A DNA stretch of 36,706 nucleotides. Source: Pseudoramibacter porci. Lineage in GTDB: Bacteria > Bacillota > Clostridia > Eubacteriales > Eubacteriaceae. Of this stretch, positions 22,495 to 31,566 are shown one piece after another. Location: positions 1 to 36,706 of the forward strand of contig NZ_VUMO01000015.1 of assembly GCF_009696145.1 (NCBI RefSeq). The letters run 5' to 3'. Both the position numbers and the translations under genes were made by a program. The notes under the pieces are model-generated. The model did not search any database and was not told the origin of the DNA. It saw nothing but the letters and a program-made list of their open reading frames with translations. Each line of letters opens with the position of its first letter. The first letter of the stretch is position 1.

Positions 22495-23943
22495 TTAGGA
22501 TCTCTGCCAAATGCTCGGGACGAACAGCAGCAGCATCGGGAAGATTTCCAGACGGCCGGCCAGCATATCGAAGGTAAGAATCAATTTGCTGATGGGGCTG
22601 TAGGCCGAGAAATTCGACGCGGGGCCGACGCCGGCAAGCCCCGGGCCGATGTTGTTCAACGTCGCGGCCACCGCCGTGAAGTTGGTCTCCATCGAGAATC
22701 CGTCCAGGCTGATGATCAAGACGCTTAAGCCGAAAATCAGAAAATAGACGGCGGTGAAGACGTTGATCGAGCGCAAGACTGTGTGCTCCACCGTTTCGCC
22801 GTCGAGCATGACTTTGCGGACCGACCGGGGATGGACGATTTGGAGCAGCTCTTTCTTCAAAGTTTTGAGCAGCACCAGAATGCGGGACACCTTCATGCCG
22901 CCGCCGGTGCTGCCGGCGCAGGCGCCGCAGATCATCAAAAGCACCAGAATCCACTTGGAGAAGGACGGCCATTGGTTGAAGTCCGTCGTCGAGAACCCGG
23001 TGGTCGTGATGATCGAGCCCACCTGGAAGGCCGCGTCGCGCACGGCGTCGCCGAGATGGTGGTAGAGCGTCGTGCGGGAAAAGATCTGCACGGTGATCAG
23101 CACGATGGACGTGAGGATGATGAGCCCGTACGCCCGGACCTCTTCCATTTTGAAAGCCGCCTTGGGTTTGCGGAAAAGCAGCAGGAAGTAGAAGCTGAAA
23201 TTCACCCCGAAGGCGATCATAAAAATCGTGATGATCCACTGCTGAACCGGCGTGTAGGACGCGCAGCTGCTGTTGAGGATGCCGAAGCCCCCGGTTCCGG
23301 CTGTGCCGAAGGTGATGCACAGGGTGTCGAACCAGGGCATTCGGGCGATGAGCAGGCAGAGAATCTGTCCCAGGGTCATGCCCAGGTAGATCTTGTAGAG
23401 GATCGAGGCCGTGTTGTGCACCCGGGGCACAAATTTGGAGACATCCGGCCCTGGACTTTCCGCCCGCATCAAGTTCATCTGCGAGCCGCCCTTCACCGGG
23501 ATGAACATCAAAATGAAGACGAGGACGCCCATCCCGCCGATCCAGTGAGAAAAGCTGCGCCAGAACAGGCTCGCGTGGCTCACCGCCTCGACGTCTTTGA
23601 GAATGGACGACCCCGTCGTCGTGAAGCCGCTGACGATTTCAAACAACGCGTCGATGTAATTGGGAATTTCTCCGGTTAACACAAAGGGCAGGGCGCCAAC
23701 GGCCGACATGACGATCCAGGCCAGGGCGACGGTAATGTAGCCGCTTTTCTGATAAATCCGGGAGTCTTCCGGCTTTTGGGCTAACAAGAAACCGAGGGCC
23801 TCGCACCCGGCGATGACCATCAGATACTTCGGCAATACATCAAATTCGCGGTAAATCAGGGCGATGATCACCGACGAGCAGAGCAGCAGCCCCTCAAGTC
23901 TGAGAATCCAGCTGGTGACGTAGCGGATCATGGCGCGGTTCAT
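22495..23943 (-). CDS. trkH: Potassium uptake protein TrkH/KtrB family
   Basis: Membrane subunit of a Trk/Ktr potassium uptake system, 482 residues, about ten or more hydrophobic segments arranged as four M1-P-M2 units. The four filter sequences are visible: SGFTTTGSSIL (about residue 105), GTAGTGGFG (about 213), TTTGFSTTDF (about 310) and NNIGPGLAGVGP (about 425). Each has the key glycine. The Arg/Lys residues expected in the fourth M2 helix region are near LAGRLEIFP. Its ATG overlaps the trkA stop (23940-23943), so it is translationally coupled, as expected of two parts of one transporter. Confidence 0.95.
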   Translation of the reverse strand: MNRAMIRYVTSWILRLEGLLLCSSVIIALIYREFDVLPKYLMVIAGCEALGFLLAQKPEDSRIYQKSGYITVALAWIVMSAVGALPFVLTGEIPNYIDALFEIVSGFTTTGSSILKDVEAVSHASLFWRSFSHWIGGMGVLVFILMFIPVKGGSQMNLMRAESPGPDVSKFVPRVHNTASILYKIYLGMTLGQILCLLIARMPWFDTLCITFGTAGTGGFGILNSSCASYTPVQQWIITIFMIAFGVNFSFYFLLLFRKPKAAFKMEEVRAYGLIILTSIVLITVQIFSRTTLYHHLGDAVRDAAFQVGSIITTTGFSTTDFNQWPSFSKWILVLLMICGACAGSTGGGMKVSRILVLLKTLKKELLQIVHPRSVRKVMLDGETVEHTVLRSINVFTAVYFLIFGLSVLIISLDGFSMETNFTAVAATLNNIGPGLAGVGPASNFSAYSPISKLILTFDMLAGRLEIFPMLLLFVPSIWQRS

Positions 23944-25307
23944 GAACGCACCTTCGTTTCCAGAATATCGCCGATTTCGTCAAAGCCGGTGTTCGTGGTG
24001 ACGACGATCACCGAATCTCCGGGTACGAAATAGGACTGTCCGTCGGGGATAATGAGCCGGTTTTTCCGGTAGATCCCGGCGACCAGCGTGTTTTTCTTGA
24101 AGTGGAGATCTTCAAAAGGCACGTGGGTGATTGACGAATTGCGGTGAATGGCGAATTCCAAGGCTTCGACGCGGTCGTCCATGATTTTGTACAGGGTTTC
24201 CACGTTGCTGTCGTAGGAGTTGGCCATGGCGCGGACGTATTGCAAGATCGTTTCGGTCGTGATGGTCTTCGGGTTGATCACCGAATCGAGGTCCAGGCTG
24301 CGGATGACGTCGTTGAATTCCAGACGGCTCATTTTGGTGACGACTTTCTGACGGATTTTGTTCTTCGCGTAAAGGGAGAGGATGATGTTTTCTTCGTCGA
24401 TGCCGGTGCAGGCGACGAGGGAATCCATCTCCTCTAAGCCTTCCTCGCGCAGCAAGTCCTCGTCGGAGCCGTCGCCGCAGATGATCTGCGCCTTGTGCAG
24501 ATGTTCGGCCAGTATTTCGCACCGCTCGCGGCTGCGTTCGATAATTTTCACCTTGATGCCCATATTGAGCAGCATCTTTGCGAGATAATAGCCCATTTCG
24601 CCGCAGCCGATGATCATCGTATTCCGGACGGCGTCGGTTTTGAGACCGACGTCGGAAATGAACTTCAGGGCGTTTTGAGGGCTGAGGATCACCGAGAGCT
24701 TGTCGTTTTTCTGGACGACGTAATTGCCGTCGGGGATGACGATGTCGTCGCCCCGTTCGGCGATACAGATCAGCCCGTCGGTCTGCAAAATCTTAGCGTC
24801 TTTAATCGCCTGGCCGATCAGCGGAGAGTGATCCGGCACGCGGAAACGAAACATTTCGATGTGCCCCTTGGAGAAGCTGTTGATGCCGATAGCTGTCGGG
24901 AAGCGCAGCAGGCGCACGATTTCCCGCGCGGCCGCGTGTTCCGGGTTGATCGTCATGGCTAAGCCCAGTTCCCGGCGGATGTAGTCCCGGCCGGTGGAAT
25001 AAATGGGATTGCGCACCCGGGCGATGGTCCGGCAGGCCGACGCGCGTTTGGCCAGCACGCAGCACAATAGATTGACCTCGTCGCTGTAGGTGACCGCGAT
25101 GAGAATGTCCGCGTTTTGAATGTCGGCACGCTCGAGAATCTGGTAATCGGTGCCGTTGCCGCAGATGCCCATGACGTCGTAAAGATCGGTCAGGTGATTT
25201 AATCGCTCAGCGTTGGTGTCGATCACGGTGACGTTGTGATCTTCGTTAGATAATTTGGCGGCCAGGGCAGAGCCAACTTTGCCGCAGCCCACAATAATAA
25301 TTTGCAT
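23940..25307 (-). CDS. trkA: Trk system potassium transporter TrkA (RCK/KTN regulator)
   Basis: Cytoplasmic NAD-binding regulatory subunit, 455 residues. It contains two tandem RCK_N plus RCK_C modules. The first Rossmann loop is IIVGCGKVGSALAAKLS at the N-terminus with the ribose-binding acidic end VTVIDTN. The second, MIIGCGEMGYYLAKML, lies near residue 232 with VKIIERS. Each is followed by a TrkA_C domain ending near 215 and 450. This is the full-length duplicated TrkA type, not single-module KtrA. ATG 25307 is preceded by CTGGAG. It is the first gene of the trkA-trkH unit. Confidence 0.95.
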   Translation of the reverse strand: MQIIIVGCGKVGSALAAKLSNEDHNVTVIDTNAERLNHLTDLYDVMGICGNGTDYQILERADIQNADILIAVTYSDEVNLLCCVLAKRASACRTIARVRNPIYSTGRDYIRRELGLAMTINPEHAAAREIVRLLRFPTAIGINSFSKGHIEMFRFRVPDHSPLIGQAIKDAKILQTDGLICIAERGDDIVIPDGNYVVQKNDKLSVILSPQNALKFISDVGLKTDAVRNTMIIGCGEMGYYLAKMLLNMGIKVKIIERSRERCEILAEHLHKAQIICGDGSDEDLLREEGLEEMDSLVACTGIDEENIILSLYAKNKIRQKVVTKMSRLEFNDVIRSLDLDSVINPKTITTETILQYVRAMANSYDSNVETLYKIMDDRVEALEFAIHRNSSITHVPFEDLHFKKNTLVAGIYRKNRLIIPDGQSYFVPGDSVIVVTTNTGFDEIGDILETKVRS

Positions 25308-25418
25308 AAAAACTCCAGTTTACAAGTAGTATAAAATGATAAGTAAAGCCATTGTATCACAAAAAAAAATTCCCGGGCGGAGAATCAGAAATTTATTTCA
25401 AAATCATGGACTTAAACA

Positions 25419-25470
25419 TTTACATAAAAAAGAATAATTATTATAATAAAGACATCAATTAATTTTGATG
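25419..25470 (+). promoter_or_regulatory. Promoter and candidate operator of the sucrose operon
   Basis: TTTACA (25419-25424), 17-base spacer, TATAAT (25442-25447). An inverted repeat, CATCAA-N6-TTGATG (25453-25470), covers the expected transcription start, where a repressor would act. No scrR/sacR regulator is in the window, so the repressor, if any, is encoded elsewhere. Confidence 0.65.
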
Positions 25471-25494
25471 AAGTTTAAATGAAGAGAGGATATT

Positions 25495-27411
25495 ATGGAT
25501 TACAAGGCAACCGCACAAGGAATTCTGGACCACATTGGCGGTTCGGAGAACATCGTGTCCGCGGCGCACTGCGCGACGCGGCTCAGACTGGTCATTGCGG
25601 ACAACAGCAAGCTCGACAAGGCGGGCGTTGAAGACGTCGATGGGGTCAAGGGGGCTTTTGAAGCCGCTGGACAGATTCAGATCATCATCGGCACCGGCGC
25701 CGTCAACAAGGTGTACGACGAATTCATCGCCCTTTCCGGCGCGTCGGAAGGCACGAAGGACGACGTCAAGGCGGCGGCAGCCGACAAACAAAATTGGTTC
25801 ATGCGGGCGATCAAGACGCTGGGGGATATTTTCGTCCCGATTATTCCGGCCATCGTCGCCTCCGGACTGTTAAACGGGCTCCTCGGCGGCCTCACACAGA
25901 TCAACCCGGCGCTGGCGGACAGCGGCTGGTACACGGTGATCAACATGATGGCCGGTGCGGCATTGACCATGCTGCCGATTTTGATCGCGATTTCCGCGGC
26001 GAAGAAATTCGGCGGCAACCAATTCCTCGCGGCCGTTATCGGCTTTGTGATGATTCACCCGAGTTTGGTCAACGCCGGGTCGCAGACCGTGCTCAAGGGC
26101 GGCAAAATGGTCGCCAATCCGGAAATCCACGCGCTGCTTAAAATCGGCAGCTACACTGTGAAAAACGTCGGCTATCAGGGCCACGTCATTCCGGTCATCA
26201 TCGCGATCTGGTTCATGTGTTTTCTGGAAAAACGGCTGCACAAAGCCGTTCCGGAAATGATCGACCTCTTTGTCACCCCGCTGGTGACGGTGCTGGTCAC
26301 CGGTCTTTTGACCTTTATCGTCATCGGGCCGATCTTCTCGACCGTTGAAGGCTGGATCCTCACCGGCGCCACTGCGTTAATTCATCTGCCCCTCGGCATC
26401 GGCGGCCTCATCATCGGCTTTGTCTACGCCTTCACGGTGGTCGCGGGCTTCCACCACATGTACAACATGATCGAAGCCCAGATGCTCGGCTCTGTGGCCC
26501 ATTTGAATATCTGGATGCCGGTCGCGACAGCGGCCAACGTCGCCCAGGGTGCCGCGGCCATGGCAGTGGCTTTCAAGACCAAGAACAAGAAGACCGAAGC
26601 GATGGCCTTCCCGGCTTCGCTCTCCGCTTTCCTCGGCATCACCGAACCGGCGATCTTCGGGGTCAACGTCCGCTACCGCAAGCCCTTTATCGCCGGGTGT
26701 ATCGGCGGGGCTGTCGGCGGGATGCTCGCTGCATGGATGGGCATCGGCGCGACGGCATACGGTGTCACCGGCCTGTTTGGCTTTTTGATCGTACCGGGCT
26801 TCTGGATTCAGTACGGGATCATGATGGCCGTGGCCTTCGCTGTGGCTTTCGGCATTTCCTTTGTGATTTACCGCGATCCGGAACCGGCATTGGCCGGCTC
26901 GGCGAAAGAAATGGAAGCGGAAATCCTCGAAAAGGAAGGCGGCGTTGAAGAAGACGGCGAGCTGAAAGTCGTCTACGCCCCGGTTAAAGGGACGGCGATT
27001 CCGTCATCGGAAATCAAAGACCCGACGTTTTCAGCTGAGCTCCTCGGGCCGGGGATGGCCATCATTCCGGAAGACGGGAAGATTTACGCGCCTTTCGACG
27101 GGACATTGACCATGATGTTCGACACGAAGCACGCCCTGGGATTGGTCTCGGAAGACGGCGTCGAAGTGCTGATCCACGTCGGCATCGACACGGTGAATCT
27201 GAAAGGCGAACACTTCAAAGCTTTGGCCGAATCGGGCGACACCATTACCCGAGGACAGGAATTGCTCGAATTTGACATCCCAGCCATTGAAAAGGCGGGC
27301 TACCACATGGATACGCCGGTGATCGTCACCAACGGCGACCAGTTCAAAAGCGTCAAAGCGGTGAAAACCGGACCGGTTGAACCGGGTGAACCGGTCATCG
27401 AAATCGAGTAA
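25495..27411 (+). CDS. scrA: Sucrose-specific PTS transporter, EIIBCA
   Basis: A 638-residue PTS permease that imports sucrose as sucrose-6-phosphate. Domain order: EIIB (residues 1 to about 80, phosphorylated Cys26 in AAHCATRLRL), EIIC (about 100-460, ten or so membrane segments, with GITEPAIFGVN near residue 382) and a C-terminal EIIA of the glucose type (about 490-638, phosphorylated His561 in VLIHVGIDTVNL). Having its own EIIA makes it self-sufficient after HPr. The sucrose assignment follows from EIIB/EIIC resemblance to ScrA/SacP and from the next two genes. ATG has AAGAGAGGA upstream. Trehalose or beta-glucosides are less likely alternatives. Confidence 0.92.
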   Translation: MDYKATAQGILDHIGGSENIVSAAHCATRLRLVIADNSKLDKAGVEDVDGVKGAFEAAGQIQIIIGTGAVNKVYDEFIALSGASEGTKDDVKAAAADKQNWFMRAIKTLGDIFVPIIPAIVASGLLNGLLGGLTQINPALADSGWYTVINMMAGAALTMLPILIAISAAKKFGGNQFLAAVIGFVMIHPSLVNAGSQTVLKGGKMVANPEIHALLKIGSYTVKNVGYQGHVIPVIIAIWFMCFLEKRLHKAVPEMIDLFVTPLVTVLVTGLLTFIVIGPIFSTVEGWILTGATALIHLPLGIGGLIIGFVYAFTVVAGFHHMYNMIEAQMLGSVAHLNIWMPVATAANVAQGAAAMAVAFKTKNKKTEAMAFPASLSAFLGITEPAIFGVNVRYRKPFIAGCIGGAVGGMLAAWMGIGATAYGVTGLFGFLIVPGFWIQYGIMMAVAFAVAFGISFVIYRDPEPALAGSAKEMEAEILEKEGGVEEDGELKVVYAPVKGTAIPSSEIKDPTFSAELLGPGMAIIPEDGKIYAPFDGTLTMMFDTKHALGLVSEDGVEVLIHVGIDTVNLKGEHFKALAESGDTITRGQELLEFDIPAIEKAGYHMDTPVIVTNGDQFKSVKAVKTGPVEPGEPVIEIE

Positions 27412-27433
27412 ATGAACAAAAGGGGGACAAAGA

Positions 27434-28840
27434 ATGAAAAGAGATCCCTGGCGCCTGGCGTATCATCTGATGCCGCCGGACGGCTGGCTCAATGACCCGA
27501 ACGGGCTCTGCGAGGCAAACGGCGTCTACCACGTTTATTTCCAGTACGCCCCCAACACGCCGGCACCGGACGGGCGCATGGCCCGGACCTGGGGACATTA
27601 CGCCGGCCCAGACCTGATCAATTTATCTTTCAAGGGCGTGCCCTTCTGGCCGGAAACTCTGGACCGGGACGGCTGCTACTCAGGCAGCGCCCTTGTTGAG
27701 GACGACGGGACGATCGATTTGTACTACACCGGCAATATCAAAGAAGCGGGCGATTACGATTATATCCACGACGGCCGCTTGAGCAACACGATTTTAGTGA
27801 AGACAGCCGACGGCGGCAGGACTTACAGCGATAAGCACCTCCTTTTCGGCACACCGGACTATCCGAAGGATTGCACCCGCCACGTGCGGGACCCGAAGGT
27901 CTGGCGTGAAGACGATCAGTATTACATGGTCCTCGGGGCGCGGATGAACGACGACAGCGGCGCGGTGCTGTTTTACGAAAGTCTCGACGGCGTCAGCTGG
28001 CGGCTGCTCAAAATTGAAAAGACAGGTGAGCCCTTTGGCTATATGTGGGAGTGTCCCGATTATTTTGAAATGGACGGGCAGCCGGTGCTGGCCTTCTGCC
28101 CCCAGGGGCTCGAGGCCGAGGATTTTTGCTTCCAGAACAACCACCAGTCCGGCTATAGCTTGTTAAGCGGCGATTTGCGGGGGAAGCAGATGTTCGGTCC
28201 ATTCCGGGAATGGGACATGGGGTTCGATTTCTACGCGCCCCAGAGCTTTGTCGACGACCGGGGCCGGCGCATCATGATCGGCTGGGCCGGCCTGCCGGAC
28301 AAGCCCTACGGCAACCCCACCGCTCAGCGCGGCTGGGAGAATTGCCTGACGGTGCCGCGGGTTCTTATTAAAAAAGGCAATCGGATTTTGCAAAAGCCGA
28401 TTTCCGGGCTCAAGCGCCTGCGGAAAAATCCGTCCCGGCCGGACGGGGAAGGCCGCTTGACCTTGCCGGACGCTTCGGGCGACATCGAAATCGCCTTTGC
28501 CGATCCGGCGTCGTCCTGGGACATTCAAATGGGTGAAGGCGTCTGCCTTCATTACAACGGCTGTATCGTGCGCCTGGCGCTGGACGAAAAGACCGGATGT
28601 GGCCGGGATGAGCGGCTTGCGCGCCTTGACGGCGTGCGCAACGCGAGACTCCTTGTGGACCGGTCGATTTTGGAAATCTATTTGAACGACGGAGAAACGG
28701 TGTTCACGACGCGGTATTACGCCGATTTTGAGACGGACCGCCGTCTAGAGATGAAGTTTAACTGCGCAGGTGCCGACATTTACGCCTGGGAGATGCAGCC
28801 GATGCCAGCCAATAAAATTTACGATGAAGAGGAGAATTGA
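27434..28840 (+). CDS. scrB: Sucrose-6-phosphate hydrolase (GH32)
   Basis: Intracellular glycoside hydrolase family 32 enzyme that splits sucrose-6-phosphate into glucose-6-phosphate and fructose. The three carboxylates are in place: the nucleophile Asp21 in WLNDPNG, the transition-state Asp153 in RDPKVW and the acid/base Glu206 in WECPDYF. The five-bladed propeller (to about residue 320) is followed by the beta-sandwich with RLLVDRSILEIYLNDG. Length 468 is normal and no signal peptide is present. It starts 22 bases after scrA. The end overlaps the region of the scrK start, so it belongs to the same operon. Confidence 0.95.
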   Translation: MKRDPWRLAYHLMPPDGWLNDPNGLCEANGVYHVYFQYAPNTPAPDGRMARTWGHYAGPDLINLSFKGVPFWPETLDRDGCYSGSALVEDDGTIDLYYTGNIKEAGDYDYIHDGRLSNTILVKTADGGRTYSDKHLLFGTPDYPKDCTRHVRDPKVWREDDQYYMVLGARMNDDSGAVLFYESLDGVSWRLLKIEKTGEPFGYMWECPDYFEMDGQPVLAFCPQGLEAEDFCFQNNHQSGYSLLSGDLRGKQMFGPFREWDMGFDFYAPQSFVDDRGRRIMIGWAGLPDKPYGNPTAQRGWENCLTVPRVLIKKGNRILQKPISGLKRLRKNPSRPDGEGRLTLPDASGDIEIAFADPASSWDIQMGEGVCLHYNGCIVRLALDEKTGCGRDERLARLDGVRNARLLVDRSILEIYLNDGETVFTTRYYADFETDRRLEMKFNCAGADIYAWEMQPMPANKIYDEEEN

Positions 28841-28842
28841 CA

Positions 28843-29793
28843 TTGAAATACGACGTGACAGCGCTGGGAGAAGCGCTCATAGATTTTTTGCCTGTCGGGA
28901 AAAGCGAATACGGTGCGACCATTTTTGAACAGAATCCCGGCGGGGCGCCGGCCAATGTGCTGACCGCCATCGACCGGCTTTGCGGCTCGACAGCTTTTAT
29001 CGGCAAGGTCGGTGACGACATTCAGGGGCGCTACCTCCGCGACGTGATGAACAATTTGGCCATCGACACCAGCGGACTGATTCTCGATCCGAACTACTCG
29101 ACGACCATGGCCTTCGTCGAATTGGACGAAAATGGCGACCGCAGTTTTTCCTTCGCGAGAAAACCCGGCGCCGACACGCAACTGAGGAAAGAAGAAGTCA
29201 ACGTCGACCTGATCCGAAACGCCAGCATTTTCCATTTTGGCTCCCTTTCACTGACGGACGAACCGGCCCGATCTGCGACACTGTACGCTGTCGAAGAAGC
29301 GAAAAAAGCCGGTGTGCTCGTGTCTTACGATCCCAACTATCGGGCGCCGCTGTGGCCGGATGAAGCTACCGCGGTCGAGCAGATGCGTTCGGTGGTGCCC
29401 ATGGTCGACATTATGAAAATTGCTGAAGAGGAATGCGCCCTCCTGACGGGCGAATCGAAACCGGAAGCGGCGGCCGACGCGTTGTTGGCCCAAGGCGTCC
29501 GATGTGTGTTCATCACACTGGGCAGCGATGGTTCGATGCTGCGCACCAAAGACGTCTCGGTCTTTCAGCCGGCGATGAACGTCTACGCGATGGACACTAC
29601 TGGAGCGGGTGACGCCTTCTGCGGTGCGGTTCTCTTCCAGCTCGCCAATCAGGGAATCACAAAAATCAACAAGGATAACGGCAAGCGGATTTTGAAATTC
29701 GCGAACATCGTCGCCGGGCTCTGTGTCGAAAAACACGGCGGGATCCCGTCGATGCCGACCATCACCGACATTCAGGATGTGCTGGGGTGGTAA
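28843..29793 (+). CDS. scrK: Fructokinase (PfkB family)
   Basis: Ribokinase/PfkB-family sugar kinase of 316 residues that phosphorylates the fructose released by ScrB. The N-terminal motif ALGEALIDFLP and NPGGAPANVL, then the catalytic ATP signature DTTGAGDAFCGAVLF (catalytic Asp) near residue 250, are those of fructokinases. I chose TTG 28843, eight bases after GGAG. Another TTG at 28837 is too close to it. It is the last gene of scrA-scrB-scrK; a strong terminator follows. Together the three convert external sucrose into glucose-6-P and fructose-6-P. Confidence 0.93.
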   Translation: MKYDVTALGEALIDFLPVGKSEYGATIFEQNPGGAPANVLTAIDRLCGSTAFIGKVGDDIQGRYLRDVMNNLAIDTSGLILDPNYSTTMAFVELDENGDRSFSFARKPGADTQLRKEEVNVDLIRNASIFHFGSLSLTDEPARSATLYAVEEAKKAGVLVSYDPNYRAPLWPDEATAVEQMRSVVPMVDIMKIAEEECALLTGESKPEAAADALLAQGVRCVFITLGSDGSMLRTKDVSVFQPAMNVYAMDTTGAGDAFCGAVLFQLANQGITKINKDNGKRILKFANIVAGLCVEKHGGIPSMPTITDIQDVLGW

Positions 29794-29810
29794 AAAAGAA
29801 TAACTGCAAT

Positions 29811-29843
29811 AAAAAAACTGCTGTGGTTCACAGCAGTTTTTTT
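29811..29843. terminator. Bidirectional terminator
   Basis: AAAAAAACTGCTGTG pairs with CACAGCAGTTTTTTT around a 3-base loop. It ends both the scr operon and the minus-strand GGGtGRT gene. Confidence 0.93.
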
Positions 29844-29857
29844 GTGAATGTTTTGGC

Positions 29858-30862
29858 TTATGCGTTCTTCTGAGCTTCTTCGATCGCAACCGAGACAGCA
29901 ACTGTAGCACCGACCATCGGGTTGTTGCCCATGCCGATGAGGCCCATCATTTCGACGTGTGCCGGAACCGATGAAGACCCTGCGAACTGTGCGTCGGAGT
30001 GCATACGGCCCATGGTGTCGGTCATCCCGTAGGAAGCCGGACCGGCTGCCATGTTGTCCGGGTGCAGAGTACGGCCAGTGCCGCCGCCGGAGGCAACTGA
30101 GAAGTACTTCTTGCCCTGTTCGATGCATTCCTTCTTGTAGGTGCCGGCAACAGGATGCTGGAAACGGGTCGGGTTGGTGGAGTTCCCGGTGATGGAAACG
30201 TCAACGCCTTCCTTGTGCATGATGGCCACACCTTCGCGGACGTCGTTTGCGCCGTAGCAGTTGACGGCAGCTCTTTCGCCTTCGGAATAAGCGGTGCGGG
30301 AAACTTCCTTGAGTTCGCCGGTGAAGTAGTCGTAGTCGGTTTTCACATAGGTGAAGCCGTTGATTCTGGAAATGATCAAAGCCGCGTCCTTGCCGAGACC
30401 GTTTAAGATGACGCGAAGCGGTTTTTTGCGGACTTTGTTGGCGGAACGGGCGATCCCGATCGCGCCTTCAGCGGCTGCGAAGGATTCGTGGCCGGCTAAG
30501 AAAGCGAAGCAGTCGGTTTTTTCGTCGAGGAGCATTGCGCCGAGGTTGCCGTGGCCAAGGCCGACCTTGCGCTGTTCAGCGACAGAGCCCGGAATGGTGA
30601 ACGCCTGGAGCCCTTCGCCGATGACGGCAGCGGCTTCTTTCGCCGTTTTCACACCGCGTTTGAAAGCCAGCGCAGCGCCCATGGTGTAGGCCCAGCATGC
30701 GTTTTCAAAGCAGATGGTCTGAACGCCGCGGACGATCCCGGCGACGTCAACGCCCTTGTCGTCGCAGATTTTCTTGGCTTCTTCCAGAGAAGCAATGCCG
30801 TTTTCTGCTAAGACTTTGTTGATTTTATCGATTCTTCTTTCGTAATTTTCAAATAACGCCAT
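29858..30862 (-). CDS. GGGtGRT protein (conserved, function unknown)
   Basis: A 334-residue protein of the family named for its GGGtGRT motif (PF14057), which is present exactly at residues 259-265 (ASGGGTGRTLHPDN). Other conserved blocks are VQTICFENACWAYTMGAALAFKRG (44-67), VGLGHGNLGAMLLDEKTDCFAFLAGHESFAAAEGA (100-134) and RMHSDAQFAGSSSVPAHVEMMGLIGMGNNPMVGAT (286-320). No membrane segment or signal is seen. The biochemical role is not established. The ATG has AAGGAGG. It lies 11 bases after a NifU-like gene, an arrangement I know as recurrent for this family, hinting at an Fe-S or metal-linked role. Its A/G-rich glycine loops suggest nucleotide or cofactor binding, but that is a guess. Confidence 0.92.
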   Translation of the reverse strand: MALFENYERRIDKINKVLAENGIASLEEAKKICDDKGVDVAGIVRGVQTICFENACWAYTMGAALAFKRGVKTAKEAAAVIGEGLQAFTIPGSVAEQRKVGLGHGNLGAMLLDEKTDCFAFLAGHESFAAAEGAIGIARSANKVRKKPLRVILNGLGKDAALIISRINGFTYVKTDYDYFTGELKEVSRTAYSEGERAAVNCYGANDVREGVAIMHKEGVDVSITGNSTNPTRFQHPVAGTYKKECIEQGKKYFSVASGGGTGRTLHPDNMAAGPASYGMTDTMGRMHSDAQFAGSSSVPAHVEMMGLIGMGNNPMVGATVAVSVAIEEAQKNA

Positions 30863-30873
30863 GTCAAACCTCC

Positions 30874-31566
30874 TTATTCTTCACGCGGGTCGATGTACTT
30901 CGCTGCATCGTCGAAGCGTCCGTACTGGCCGGAAGCTTTTTCTAACGCTTCTTTCGGATCGACACCCTTCTTGATGTTTTCCATCATGACGCCGAGATTG
31001 ACATAAGCGTAGCCAATGATTTCGTCTTTGTCATTGAGAGCGATTTTGGTGACATAGCCTTCCGCCATTTCGAGGTAACGCGGTCCCTTCGGCAGCGTGC
31101 CGTACATGGTCCCAACCTGTGAACGCAGGCCTTTGCCCAAATCTTCGAGGCCAGCGCCGACAGGCATCCCGTTTTCGGAGAACGCGGTCTGGGTACGGCC
31201 GTAGACAATCTGCAGGAATAATTCGCGCATCGCGGTGTTGATGGCATCGCAGACCAAGTCGGTGTTCAAAGCTTCCAAAATGGTTTTCCCAGGCAGAATT
31301 TCAGACGCCATTGCGGCGGAGTGAGTCATCCCGGAGCAGCCGATGGTTTCGACCAGGGCTTCCTGAATGATGCCTTCCTTGACGTTTAAGGTCAGCTTGC
31401 AGGCGCCCTGCTGCGGGGCACACCAGCCGACGCCGTGGGTCAAACCAGAGATATCTTTTACTTCTTTTGCCTTAACCCATTGCCCTTCTTCAGGAATCGG
31501 TGCAGGTCCGTGGTTCGCATTGCTGGCCACAGGACACATGTTTTTGACTTCTACAGAATATTCCAT
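30874..31566 (-). CDS. NifU-like iron-sulfur scaffold-type protein
   Basis: A 230-residue protein with a central NifU_N/IscU-like domain: GACKLTLNVKEGIIQEALVETIGCSG followed by ASEILPGKTILEAL. The five cysteines are at 11, 49, 56, 77 and 106. Cys77 (GCSG) and Cys106 (LVCDAI) sit where IscU cluster ligands are, and Cys49/Cys56 are extra. The C-terminal 90 residues (YGTLPKGPRYLEMAEGYVTK onward) are a specific extension found with GGGtGRT proteins. It is the first gene of the minus-strand pair, with an AAAGGAG ribosome binding site. A minus-strand TATAAT (31639-31634) upstream is a likely -10 box. It may build or hold a cluster for the GGGtGRT protein; this is inferred. Confidence 0.85.
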   Translation of the reverse strand: MEYSVEVKNMCPVASNANHGPAPIPEEGQWVKAKEVKDISGLTHGVGWCAPQQGACKLTLNVKEGIIQEALVETIGCSGMTHSAAMASEILPGKTILEALNTDLVCDAINTAMRELFLQIVYGRTQTAFSENGMPVGAGLEDLGKGLRSQVGTMYGTLPKGPRYLEMAEGYVTKIALNDKDEIIGYAYVNLGVMMENIKKGVDPKEALEKASGQYGRFDDAAKYIDPREE

